In this document: piece by piece, positions 29,047 through 39,152 of the stretch | Numbering within the stretch: the first letter of the stretch is position 1 | Layout: the number at the start of each line of letters is the position of its first letter | Assembly (NCBI GenBank): GCA_012934845.2 | Contig: WNNJ02003694.1 | Span: 1 to 64,000 of the forward strand | Source of the DNA: Pomphorhynchus laevis | Lineage: Eukaryota; Acanthocephala; Palaeacanthocephala; Echinorhynchida; Pomphorhynchidae | Reading direction: 5' to 3' | DNA length: 64,000 bases | The notes under the pieces: generated by a model | What the model was told of the DNA's origin: nothing | What the model saw: the letters and a program-made list of their open reading frames with translations, nothing else | Database searches by the model: none | Program-made: the position numbers and the translations under genes

Positions 29047-31915
29047 CATATAAGTGCCTAGCTGATTTGGGATCTGAAGTGTGTCAGATTGCTAGAGATG
29101 ATATTACTACTCGCACTGGTGTGAATAAAAGTAATAGCATATTTTATTGTAATGTTCGGAACTTCTTAGAGAAAGTCGATGAGCTAAAGTTTAGGATCGA
29201 GTCTGTTAATCCAATTATAATTGGTATTACATAATCTTGGCTTAATTGTGATGTATCCGATGCTGAGCTATCCATCCCAGGCTATTCTATGTTCTGTAGT
29301 GATCGGATAGGGGTAAGGGTGGTGGCGTAGCTCTCTTTATGAGAGACGAAGTTAAGGTGCGTGTTTTGAGTAAGTCGTCTATTGATAGAGTTGAGAGTTT
29401 GTGGTGTCAGGTGAAGTTTGATAAGAGCTCACTCATCATACTGGGTCTTGTGTATCGTGCTCCTAAGGCAATATCTGAGAAACTCATTGAAGAGATAGAG
29501 TTGTATACGCGAATAGATTGTGATATTGTGATGATTGGGGATATAAATATGCCAGATGTTGAATGGACTTCAAATACGGTTCTTCCTACTTGTGATAGTG
29601 AATCTTGTGACCTTATGGAGTGTTTTACTTATTGTGGTCTTGCTCAATTTGTTGATGTACATACTCGCTTTTCAAGTTGTAGTTCTTCCCTTCTTGATCT
29701 TTGCCTATCGACAAACAGTCAATTAATCAGTAATATCCAATATGATTCTCCTGTTGGTTTGTCTGATCACTGTGGAGTTAAATAAATATACAAATGAGAG
29801 TTTCATCATGCTCGGTACAAACGTCAGATTAATGTCTTTCGGGCGAACTATGATGTTATTACATCACAGCTACATACAGTAAGTTGGCCTGATCCAGCTG
29901 TTGTCGGAATTGACGAGGCCTGGGATCATTTTCGCGTGACGCTTTATTCTCTAATGGTAAAATTGTCACGTTTGAAGTATAAGACTAGTCGGAAAAGCGC
30001 TCGTTGGTTTGATACTGAGCTGGCTGCTGCGATGAAGGCTCGTGACTTCAGTTTCAAATGCTTTAAGGGTGGGTTTTGTGAATATGGTGTTTATAAGCAG
30101 GCGAGAAATTTCTTCAATTCTTTAAAACGACATAAGCGCTATTTATTTGAAAATTGTCTAGCTCATAGTTGTAGACATGATTCCAAAGCTCTCTTTCTAT
30201 ATGTGAATAGTAGTAGGAACGCTAATAAAACAATTGGCCAATATTTTGATAGCGTTATTGAAGACGACCTTGCTGAGATGTTCTCAAGGCATTTTTACTT
30301 GTACAAAGATACTACAAACGAGTATTCTGAACCTATCCAGAACAGTGAGACGATGAGTGCTAGTGTTTCATATCCTAGTTTAGACAGCTAATTTAATAAC
30401 TCCTGAGAAAGTTTTAGCTGAACTGCATCGTCTTAAAGAGACAAACTCCAAAGATGCTGATTTGTTACCTTCGATATATCTTCGTCGAATAGCAGACTCA
30501 ATATTTACACCACTTTGTAACATATTTCGACAATCTATTATTGATACGACTCTTCCAAAAGAGTGGAAACAATCGATCATTCACCCCATCTTCAAAAAGG
30601 GTGATAGATCTTCAGTAGACAATCACAGACCAGTAAGTATTACTTGTTTATGTTGTAGAATGTTAGAGCGAATTATACATGGTTATATGGTCAAGTTTTA
30701 TAGTGAGAATAATGTAATAGCTCCTGAGCAACATGGTTTCCGTAAGGGTTATTCGACAGTTCCTAATCTGTTCGCAGCCCATCTTGATTGGTCAGCTAAT
30801 AAAGCCGTATCGATTGCTACTGACATCATATTCTTCGATTTCTCTAAGGCATTTGACAGAGTAGACCATAGATTCCTCCTAAATAAACTAGAGAAAAGTG
30901 GCATTCCATTTTTGCTTGTTAGATGGATTGAATCGTTTTTAAGCAATCGTAGTTATTGTGTGCATGTAGATAATTTTTACTCTTCTTCGCGGCCATGTAA
31001 TATAGGGGTGCCTCAAGGTTCAGTATTGGGTCCATTGTTATTTAGTGTCTACACCAACGATCTCCCGGAATTTACTGATTCTCGGATGCTTTTATGTGCA
31101 GATGATTTGAAAATCTGGCGGGCAATTCGTTCACCCAATGATATAGTTAAACTGCAACGGGATATCGATGAAGTCGAAAATTGGGCTCTGCTCAATAGAT
31201 TGATTGTAAATATATCAAAATGCAAACATTTACGTGTTTGTGGCGGAAATGCTCAATCTTTAGCTAATTATAGCTTTTAAAGCAGTGATATAGAACGAGT
31301 GAACAAATATAAGGACTTGGGAGTGTGGATAAACAGTGATTTGAGTATCGTCACACATACTGAACATGCTTGTTCAAATGCGTTGGGGATAATCGGTCAA
31401 CTTCGACGCACTTTCATTGCACTCAATCAATTTGCCCTACGTCCGCTAATCTTTGCTCATGTGTTGAGCCGTCTTCTATATGCTACGCCATGTGTCTATC
31501 CCCAAAATTCAAAAGAACATATTAGTTCAGAGAGGGTACTTCATAGAGCTACCAAGCTAGCACCGCAACTAAACTTTTGACGTACCCTGATCGATTAAAA
31601 GCACTTAGACTTGAGACTGTCACGTGGACACGCCGGTACATCGATATGAGTATGGTCTGGCAAATTCTTAATGATTTGGATCATCCACTTCGAGATTGCC
31701 TTCATTTGCGCTCATCCAATATCCTCCGAGGCCATGGTTTAACCATGCGACGTGAAAGGATAAGAAAATCACGAGCTGTCCAATTTGATCGGCGAGTTGT
31801 ATCTCTGTGGAATAGGCTTGGAGAGTCAACAGTGTTCAGTAGCAATATCAACGAATTCAAAAAGAAATTACGGATGGAAGGTGCCATGGGGAAAGCTGCT
31901 TTTCCGTATTTGTGA
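28941..31915 (+). pseudogene. CR1-like ORF2 (APE endonuclease and RT)
   Basis: ATG 28941 (MCAKFSSSEA) lies in the -1 frame inside ORF1, as in other copies. Endonuclease pieces: IFYCNVRNFLEKVDELKF, IIIGIT-stop-SWLN, LGLVYRAPKA, CDIVMIGDINMPDVEW and GLSDHCG. A frameshift near 29310 and stops at 29234 and ~29786 break it. RT from 30462: HPIFKKGDR, FFDFSKAFDRVDH (motif A), GVPQGSVLGPLLF (motif B), LLCADDLKIW (motif C, CADD), then a C-terminus to SLWNRLGES ... INEFKKKL. One in-frame TAA at 31278. Confidence 0.85.
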
Positions 31916-32247
31916 TACTTTTATTATTTTATTTTTTTCTGCAGTGAACCAGCCAATTAAGCCATGCTTTTATTATTAAGCCATGCTTTCAAATAAGCCA
32001 TGCTTTTAAAAAAGTTTGAGATCTAAAGTAAATACACATTCTGAGATATAATAACATACAATCAATCCAGCAAATTTAACAGTTTTAACGCACAAGGACA
32101 ACCATCGACGCACTACGACAACCATCTACGACAAACATCGACGACAACCATCGACGACAACCATCAACGACAACCATCGACGACAACAATCGACGACAAC
32201 AATCGACAACAACCATCGACGACAACAATCGACGGCAACTATCGTTT

Positions 32248-33273
32248 ATGGGTGGACGCAAGAAAACAACTAAGACCGACACCAACTATTGACAACTGCA
32301 AGTACAGTGCTCGATACACGACTGCAGCGTCTGGACAACAATCACCTGCGACAAGAATAAGGCTAAAGAAGACTTCGTATGTGGTTTTTGTGCCAACAAA
32401 CTAATATGCAACCTTTCAAATAATCACATATCAACATCCAACACGTCAACTCAAACTACCCTCGTCGTTTCTAAAGTCCTTTCTCCACCCACCAACCCTG
32501 CCACCATATACACTTCCCATTCCATGTCATCTTCACTCCCCGACACCCCACGTCCCGTCCTTCCTGTCTCGTTTCTCAATAACTTGCATCCATCAATCAA
32601 AATCACCTCCACCAACCTCCACTATCCTTCCACTCATAACCTTTCCTCACATCGCTTGCCACCCTCTTTATTATCATTATCCTCTATGTCTCCCGTCGTC
32701 AAACCAAATCCCTCCAAATCATCAACTGCCAGCTCTTCTATCGTGATCTCACCTACTCAAGTCAGTCGTCCTCCTTTACGGAAGCGCTTTGCTTCTCGCG
32801 ATCGTTGCGTCATTGTTACTAATATCACACCTTCTAACTCCTTATCTCCACAAGCACGTCTGGACCACGATGTTTCCGCCTTCAGATCCATCCTCTCGTC
32901 AATTGTTCCTGCGGATAAACCATCCTTTTTCAAGGACATTTCTCCTGTCGCATTCATCCGTCTACACAAATCTTCTCAATCTAATCCTTCCCAGCACCCT
33001 CTCCTAAAAATTGTTTTCAAGCATCGCTCTTACGCGTCTTCTGTCCTCTCTCAACGATTCAAACTCACGTCATCTCCAACCACTCGAATTTTCCCCGATC
33101 GCGCCCCTTCCGAAATCGCTCAAATCTCTTCAGCCCGCATCGAAAAACGCCGTCGCGAGGAAAACGGCGAAACATCACTCGCCATCCGAAACATAGACGG
33201 AAATTTTCAAGTTGTCCACACCCGTCCAAAAATTCGATGGCGCTCCATCTCTCCTATGTGTCTTCTCCACTAG
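32248..33273 (+). pseudogene. L2/CR1-like ORF1, copy 1
   Basis: ATG 32248 (MGGRKKTTKTD), in-frame TGA at 32290-32292, and then an uninterrupted frame: VQCSIHDCSVWTTITC and FVCGFC (finger), a Ser/Pro/Thr-rich linker, then RPPLRKRFASRDRCVIVTN, an RRM-like region (LLKIVFKHRSYASSV) and a C-terminal domain ending TRPKIRWRSIS. Apart from the TGA it is intact. Homologous to 34867-36192. Confidence 0.82.
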
Positions 33274-34690
33274 TCTCTTTCGCCACAGCACACGGTTTCC
33301 GCCTCGGTCTCCTCAACACTAGATCTATTCTCAATAAATCCGATCTTATCCTTAACCTATTCACCAAGCAATTCATCGATCTCTTCTGCCTCACCGAATC
33401 CTGGCACTCAGATTCCGACGACCTTTCCATTCGCCGTCTGCTCTCTGCCGGTTGCTCCCTAGTCGAATCCGCCCGCCCCCTCAGCTCATGCCCTTCTAAA
33501 TCCTCTAATCATGGCGGCATCGTCGCATTCGCGCGTAACCCAGCGTCTCTTAGCAAAATCAATCCCCCTTTCAGTCTTTGCTCTTTTGAATTGATCACTT
33601 GTCGTTATTCTAACCCGATCACTCTAGATCTCGCCATTGTATACCGTCCTGGTTCATCAGCTCCTACAGCCTTATTTTTTACCGAACTCGCTGACCTCCT
33701 TTCTCATTGTTCTTTGTCCTCAATCCCTTCACTCGTTCTAGGCGACTTCAATATCCGCCTAGACCGCCCCTCTTCCACAGATTCCATCCGCTTCATCAAC
33801 ATTCTATCCAACTACAATTACAAACTAATCTCCACTGCCCCACACATATACTTGGCGGGGCACTCGACATCATCGCTGTCCCCGATCATTTTGCTGCCCA
33901 CACCTCACTGTCCATCTCTGATCCTGGTCTATCCGATCACTTTCTTATCACCCTTGATCTCGCTCGCAACCACACCCCTCCTCACACACCTACAATCCTA
34001 CGTCGCCCTTGGAGAAATCTTGACCTCTCCCTTATTCCGCTCTGCCTTACTCAAATCGTCTCTATCATTACCCACAATAACATATTCATCTCCGCACGAT
34101 CTCGCCTTTCTTTTCGACTCTGAACTCACATCTACTCTCGATATTCTCTTGCCCTTCAAGTCTCACCCACACCGTCGCTTGCACCGTGCCCCATGGTTTG
34201 ACATCCAATGCCTACTCTCAAAGCGTCGACTCCGCCATGCTTTTCGAGTCTATCACCGCTCTCTCAGACGCGATTTCCGCTCAATCACTCCGTCTTTCCG
34301 TGATTCCTATCTTGCTCTTCGCCGGTCTCATCTCAACCTACTACGTACCAAATGCAACTCCTTCTGGCAACATAAAATCATCACTTCATTCAACTCTAAG
34401 ACTCTGGCATACTTTTAACTCAATCCTTGCTCGCTCCTCTTCGCCGTGCAACATCAATGCCAATGATTATTCGTCATTTCTCCAGACTAAAGTATCCACG
34501 TTGCTCTCTCACACCCCGGTCTCCATCCTAACCCACTCTGCCCAGTCTAATATCATCCTCCCGGAACTCTTTCATCTTCTCCCTGTCTCACCTACAAAAG
34601 TATCATCTGTCCTCATGTCCTTGCCCAACAAAACCTCACCTGCCGATCCCTGCCTACTCAGGGATCGTTTGAACTTTCTTTGCTGCTTAA
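33237..34690 (+). pseudogene. L2/CR1-like ORF2, copy 1 (endonuclease only)
   Basis: ATG 33237 overlaps ORF1 by 37 nt in the -1 frame. Endonuclease: LGLLNTRSILNKSDLIL, DLFCLTESWH, VYRPGSS, LVLGDFNIRLDRP, then one frame away (two compensating indels, ~33843 and ~34075) THILGGALDIIAVPDHF and GLSDHFLIT. A frameshift near 34400 follows, then a linker to LPNKTSPADP. No RT. Confidence 0.82.
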
Positions 34691-34703
34691 TAAACTACTT
34701 ACA

Positions 34704-34866
34704 ATTATTCCTGTCAGTTCCAGATTATTCCTGTCAGTTCCAGATTATTCCTGTCAGTTCCAGATTATTCCTGTCAGTTCCAGATTATTCCTGTCAGTTC
34801 CAGATTATTCCTGTCAGTTCCGCTCGCTACGCTCGCGGATTGAGCTCAATCTATCGATAAAAGGTT
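34704..34866 (+). repeat. Six tandem 20-bp units and leader before L2 copy 2
   Basis: Units attattcctgtcagttccag start at 34704, 34724, 34744, 34764, 34784 and 34804; then CGCTCGCTACGCTCGCGG and gattgagctcaatctatcg lead straight into ATG 34867. A one-unit version of the same leader stands at 51300-51375 before an R2-like ORF, and a related one, inverted, at 59505-59600. Confidence 0.8.
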
Positions 34867-36192
34867 ATGCCTAAAAAAGCGCGATCTCAGATCCCTGTTC
34901 CTGATCAACAATCTTCCACATCTAAATGCAATGATGGTTATACCAGCTTTGAAGTTGGATGCGATTCCAAAGATTGCGATGTATGGACACTTATTCGTGT
35001 TAAAATATCCGACCACTCAGTGTATAAACTTAAACATTTCACTTGCGGTTTTTGTACATCAGTACGACTACTACAGTTATCCTGCTCATCTACTCCTGTA
35101 TCACACACTACCACTCAGACCAATGCTGTTTTAGATGTTTCCCTCGCATCAACACCTGACTTCGCATCATATAATCCCATTATTGAACCTACTCTCTCAC
35201 ACACTCCTCGTTCAACTACGTACCAAACTTCCATTAATCTTTCTCATTCTAACAATGCTAACGGCAAAGCTTTTCATCTCGTACCTCCTCTTTCCTATTC
35301 CTCCCCCAATCTAAATAAATCTCAAACTTCTTTATTCTCCTCACGAACTCCTTACTCGACCCCCCCTGTATCACCTCTCAATAATTTACACCCTTCCATC
35401 AAAATCATTTCCAGTAACATTTCCGATCAACTAATTCAACACTCCATTCCTGTCACTCATGCCCCAACCTATTTTAATTCTCCTTACTCTACCTCCCAAG
35501 TAACACTTCCCAATAAGTTACATCCTTCATTTAAAATCATATCCAGTCACATCTCTGATCAACCGATTCAACACCCCTCTCCTGTCACACTTGCTCCAAC
35601 CAATATTAATTCTTTATCAAGCACCCCTGTCATTTCCACTTCTATCTGCTCATCTACCTCGACTCCAACCAGCTCTGTCCGTCCACCACTTCCACGAAAT
35701 CGTTTTCCTTCGCGCGATCGCTGTATAATCATATCAAACTTAAAGCTTTCCGAATCTGCTTCTCCACAATCTCGCCTCGATGATGATGTATCTGCTTTCA
35801 GGTCTATCCTAGCAACCATTCTTCCTGATGATAACCCATCACTCTTCAATAATATCGCTCCTGTATCCTTTATTCGTTTAAACAAATCCACTAAATCAAA
35901 TCATCTCAGTCCTCCACTCTTAAAAATCGTTTTCCGACATAGTTCACATGCCTCTTCGGTACTCTCCCAACGTTTTAAACTTCTTACCACTTCATCTACT
36001 TGCCGTATCTTTCCTGACCGCTCCCCTTCTGATATTGCCCAGCTCAATTTAGCTCGCATTGAAAAACATCGACGTGAAACAAACGGCGAGTCATCCTTAT
36101 CTATACGTAAAATCAACGGAAATTTTCACGTTCTTCACACAAGGCCAAAAATTCGATGGCGTCCCATCTCTCCCCCTTGTCTTCTTCGCTAG
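34867..36192 (+). CDS. L2/CR1-like ORF1 protein
   Basis: 441 codons. N-terminus MPKKARSQIPVPDQ, then the finger VGCDSKDCDVWTLIRV ... FTCGFC (C-x4-C, conserved W, C-x2-C; PHD-like spacing). Residues ~100-285 are a Ser/Thr/Pro-rich linker that holds two copies of a ~43-residue unit (LHPSIKIISSNISDQ and LHPSFKIISSHISDQ). From ~286, RNRFPSRDRCIIISN begins an RRM-like domain (LLKIVFRHSSHASSV), followed by a basic C-terminal domain ending TRPKIRWRPIS. By analogy with LINE ORF1 proteins it would coat element RNA. The last 37 nt overlap ORF2. Confidence 0.88.
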   Translation: MPKKARSQIPVPDQQSSTSKCNDGYTSFEVGCDSKDCDVWTLIRVKISDHSVYKLKHFTCGFCTSVRLLQLSCSSTPVSHTTTQTNAVLDVSLASTPDFASYNPIIEPTLSHTPRSTTYQTSINLSHSNNANGKAFHLVPPLSYSSPNLNKSQTSLFSSRTPYSTPPVSPLNNLHPSIKIISSNISDQLIQHSIPVTHAPTYFNSPYSTSQVTLPNKLHPSFKIISSHISDQPIQHPSPVTLAPTNINSLSSTPVISTSICSSTSTPTSSVRPPLPRNRFPSRDRCIIISNLKLSESASPQSRLDDDVSAFRSILATILPDDNPSLFNNIAPVSFIRLNKSTKSNHLSPPLLKIVFRHSSHASSVLSQRFKLLTTSSTCRIFPDRSPSDIAQLNLARIEKHRRETNGESSLSIRKINGNFHVLHTRPKIRWRPISPPCLLR

Positions 36193-39065
36193 TCGATCTC
36201 GCTCCTAAGCATACTTTTCGTCTTAGTCTATTCAATACTCGCTCCATTCTTCATAAAGCTGATATGCTTCTCGACATCTTCGATCAATTATCTATCGATA
36301 TTCTCTGCATTACCGAATCCTGGCACACTGACTCCAACGATCTTGCTATTCGTCGTCTATGTCGCTCTGGTTGTTCTCTAGTTGAATCAGCTCGTCAAAT
36401 TACATCTCATACATCTACTGCGTCTAACCATGGCGGTATTGTTGCCATTGCTCGTCACCCAATGTCTTTACGTAAAATCAACGTTAACATCCGTTACACC
36501 TCGTTCGAATTACTCATATGCAGATTATCAACGCCTTTCCCTCTGGAACTTGTGATTGTATACCGTCCAGGTTCAGTTGCCCCATCACGTATCTTCTTTA
36601 ACGACCTTGCAGATCTAATGTCTCACTGTTCATTGTCTTATACTCCTTCTTTTGTTCTCGGTGACTTTAACATTCGTCTTGATCGCCCGTCTGACTCTGA
36701 CTCTATCACTTTAACTAATCTTTTTTCTGATTTTAACTATAAATTACTTTCAACAAGCCCAACTCATATTCTCGGCGGTGCTCTCGACATCATTGCTGTT
36801 CCTAACTGCTTCAATGACTATACCTCCTTGTCAATTACTGATCCTGGTTTGTCCGATCATTTCCTTGTCACTCTTACTCTTACTCGTCCCCATCCTCCTT
36901 CTCCGCCTTTACCATTATCTACACCAAGTCGACCCTGGAAGCTTCTCGATATCCCTATTCTCTGCACATCCTTACTCAATTCTTCACTCTTTTCACTTCC
37001 TCTTAACTATCTCTCTCCCGATGATCTCTGCATTCTGTTTGATTCTGAACTTACGTCGATCCTCAATAACCTTCTACCTAGTCGACTTCGACGTTCCCAG
37101 CGCTTGCGCCATGCTCCCTGGTTCGATTCTGACTGTAGTCTTTCTAAGCGTCGACTCCGTCACTCTTTTCGTATGTATAAACGCTTTCTTAAACGTTCAC
37201 CCAACTCACTCCCTCCAAATCTTCGTGATTCCTACTTTTCTCAACGCCGTTCACATCTCATTCTTATACGTACTAAACGTACTCTCTTTTGGCGAAATCA
37301 ACTCGAGTCATCTTCCAACTCGAAATCTCATTGGAAAATCTTAAACTCAATTCTTTCACGATCATCTACCCCTTGTAATATAAATCCTGATGAATTTTCT
37401 TCTTATCTACAAACTAAGCTATCTAATTTACTTTCCCTACTACCCATAGCCCCCTTGTACCCACTCTTATCTTTAAATACTTCCCTCCCAGAACTATTCC
37501 ACCTTCTTCCCGTTTCGTCTGATGAAGTTTCTTCGGTTCTGCTGTCATTACCTAATAAAACCTCTCCTTCTGACCCAATTCCCACTCACTTACTTAAAAA
37601 TATCTGCACTTTTATCTTACCCTTCCTAACCACATTGTTCAACTCGTCCATCCGTAGCTGTACATTTCCTTCCATCTGGAAATGCGCCACTGTTCGTCCT
37701 ATCATCAAAAAGCAATCTCTCGACTCTTCACTACCATCTTCGTACCGTCCAATCTCACTTCTCCCAACCCTCTCTAAACTCCTTGAGCGTCTCGTTCTTA
37801 AGCAAGTTAATACATATCTCTATTCCTCTAACTTATTTCCTCCCTTCCAAGCCGCTTTTCGCTCTAATTACTCTACCGAAATTGCATGTCTTAAAGTTTA
37901 TAACGACTTACTCATATCGCGCGATCATAAATTATGTAGTGTCATAGTTTCTCTTGATCTATCGTCTGCTTTTGACATCGTCGATCACTCGATTCTTCTC
38001 CATCGCCTTCGTCATGATTATGGCTTCTCTTTACCCACTGTATCATGGTTTTCTTCATATCTATCAAACCGTACATTTCGCGTATACTCTAACTCTTCTC
38101 TCTCCCATCCTTCGTCCATTCCGTCCGGTGTTCCGCAAGGCTCCGTATTAGGCCCTATACTTTTCTCTCTTCTTCTTGGTGATTTGTCTTCGATTTCTCA
38201 TAAATTTAACTTCCATGTTATGCAATATGCTGATGACATTCTCATCTATGCTCATGCACCTGTTTATCGTATTCGCGATCTTAGTGTTTCTGCTTCCGAC
38301 TGCCTTGTCTCAATTTCCAATCATCTTTCTTCCCTTCGCCTTTCTCTGAATCCTGATAAATCCAAAATTATGTGGATCCTACCTCGACGCCTCGGCTTCG
38401 AACCTCCCTCCGTATCATTAAATTCTAAAATTCTTCCTATCGTTGATAATCTCGTTTTCCTAGGCTTCCATTTTGACAACCGACTTTCACTTAAACCTTT
38501 CGTTAGAGATAAAGTACGCTCATCTACCTTGATACTCCGCAACCTCCGTCAAGTTCGTAGATTGATCGATTTCCCTTCTTGTATGACTCTCATATCATCT
38601 CTCCTTTTTTCTAGACTCGATTATTGTCTTAGTCTATTTTCCAACTCACCTAAATCCACTCTTCTTCCCCTACAACGCATCGTCAACGCAGCTGTCCGAA
38701 TTCTCCTCCGTCTTCGTCGTTTTGATCACACATCCTACCATCTTGCTTCTCTCGATTTGCCTACAATTTATTGTCGTGTTCAAATTCGTCTTCTTATCGT
38801 TGCTTTCCGCCTTGTAACTTTTCATACCCCTTCATTTCTCAACCTTCCTTTTCTTGATAATTCTCGTCCTGTTTACTGCTCCTTGCGTTCCTGTAATTCC
38901 CTTCTTTTACATGTCCCAAACTACTCTACCTCCTTTGGACTCCGCTCCTTCCTGGTGGCTGCTCCTCTATCGTGGAATCATCTGCCCATTCATATACGCC
39001 AATCAACTTCCCTGCAGTGCTTCAAACGACAAATCCGATCCCATCTGAACAATTTAACTGCTTGA
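36156..39065 (+). CDS. L2/CR1-like ORF2: APE endonuclease and reverse transcriptase
   Basis: 969 codons, intact. Endonuclease, ~1-250: LSLFNTRSILHKADML, ILCITESWH (catalytic Glu), IVYRPGS, FVLGDFNIRLDRP (Asp/Asn), LDIIAVPNCF, GLSDHFLVT (SDH). RT, ~480-750: IIKKQSLDSSLPSSYRPISL, LDLSSAFDIVDH (motif A), GVPQGSVLGPILF (motif B), MQYADDILIYAH (motif C), LVFLGFHFDNRL. The C-terminus ends PLSWNHLPIHIRQS ... FKRQIRSHL. The ATG at 36156 is the first in frame and its overlap with ORF1 is conserved in copy 1. Confidence 0.93.
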   Translation: MASHLSPLSSSLVDLAPKHTFRLSLFNTRSILHKADMLLDIFDQLSIDILCITESWHTDSNDLAIRRLCRSGCSLVESARQITSHTSTASNHGGIVAIARHPMSLRKINVNIRYTSFELLICRLSTPFPLELVIVYRPGSVAPSRIFFNDLADLMSHCSLSYTPSFVLGDFNIRLDRPSDSDSITLTNLFSDFNYKLLSTSPTHILGGALDIIAVPNCFNDYTSLSITDPGLSDHFLVTLTLTRPHPPSPPLPLSTPSRPWKLLDIPILCTSLLNSSLFSLPLNYLSPDDLCILFDSELTSILNNLLPSRLRRSQRLRHAPWFDSDCSLSKRRLRHSFRMYKRFLKRSPNSLPPNLRDSYFSQRRSHLILIRTKRTLFWRNQLESSSNSKSHWKILNSILSRSSTPCNINPDEFSSYLQTKLSNLLSLLPIAPLYPLLSLNTSLPELFHLLPVSSDEVSSVLLSLPNKTSPSDPIPTHLLKNICTFILPFLTTLFNSSIRSCTFPSIWKCATVRPIIKKQSLDSSLPSSYRPISLLPTLSKLLERLVLKQVNTYLYSSNLFPPFQAAFRSNYSTEIACLKVYNDLLISRDHKLCSVIVSLDLSSAFDIVDHSILLHRLRHDYGFSLPTVSWFSSYLSNRTFRVYSNSSLSHPSSIPSGVPQGSVLGPILFSLLLGDLSSISHKFNFHVMQYADDILIYAHAPVYRIRDLSVSASDCLVSISNHLSSLRLSLNPDKSKIMWILPRRLGFEPPSVSLNSKILPIVDNLVFLGFHFDNRLSLKPFVRDKVRSSTLILRNLRQVRRLIDFPSCMTLISSLLFSRLDYCLSLFSNSPKSTLLPLQRIVNAAVRILLRLRRFDHTSYHLASLDLPTIYCRVQIRLLIVAFRLVTFHTPSFLNLPFLDNSRPVYCSLRSCNSLLLHVPNYSTSFGLRSFLVAAPLSWNHLPIHIRQSTSLQCFKRQIRSHLNNLTA

Positions 39066-39152
39066 CTTTCTCATTTTTGTTTGTGGACTTGTAAGCGTAC
39101 AGCTTGTACGCATTTGCCACATTAAATAAATTTGTATTATTATTATTATTAC
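39066..39152 (+). terminator. L2-like 3' UTR with hairpin and (ATT)n tail
   Basis: Hairpin GCGTACA (39095-39101) / TGTACGC (39105-39111) inside the conserved frame TTGTAAGCG ... CGCATTTGCCAC, then ATTAAATAAA and an ATT microsatellite. In LINEs of this kind the 3' hairpin is recognised by the RT; here that is inference. Confidence 0.7.

Larger units (their letters stand above)
27578..32003 (+). mobile_element. CR1-like LINE, near full length but decayed
   Basis: Leader 27578-27904, ORF1 remnants to 29046, ORF2 28941-31915, then a tail with three aagccatgctttt-type units (31960-32003). Several frameshifts in both ORFs. Internal layout matches the copy at 46.3 kb. Confidence 0.85.
32004..34690 (+). 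mobile_element. L2/CR1-like LINE copy 1, cut by copy 2
   Basis: Leader 32004-32247 with a cgacaaccatcgacgacaac-type tract (32095-32240), ORF1, and ORF2 as far as LPNKTSPADP, where the next copy begins. The break carries a 9-bp fold-back, 34644-34652 with 34659-34667. Confidence 0.85.
34690..39152 (+). mobile_element. L2/CR1-like LINE copy 2, apparently intact
   Basis: Both ORFs are open from start to stop, with an (ATT)n tail at 39132-39150. The element is inserted into copy 1. This is the best candidate for a recently active LINE in the window. Confidence 0.9.

Noticed and set aside
32008-32020. AAGTTTGAG, the 3' end of nematode SL1, at a LINE leader
   Set aside because: Nine bases in AT-rich DNA is weak; the rest of SL1 is absent and the parallel copy at 27.58 kb reads AAGTTTAAG.
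35568-36116. Minus-strand ORFs opposite the L2-like ORF1 (and similar ones at 38.4, 40.3, 43.9 kb)
   Set aside because: Shadow frames of long coding regions with skewed codon use.
36130-36192. -1 frameshift signal at the ORF1/ORF2 overlap
   Set aside because: The codons CCA AAA ATT give no X-XXY-YYZ heptamer, and ORF2 has its own ATG in the overlap.
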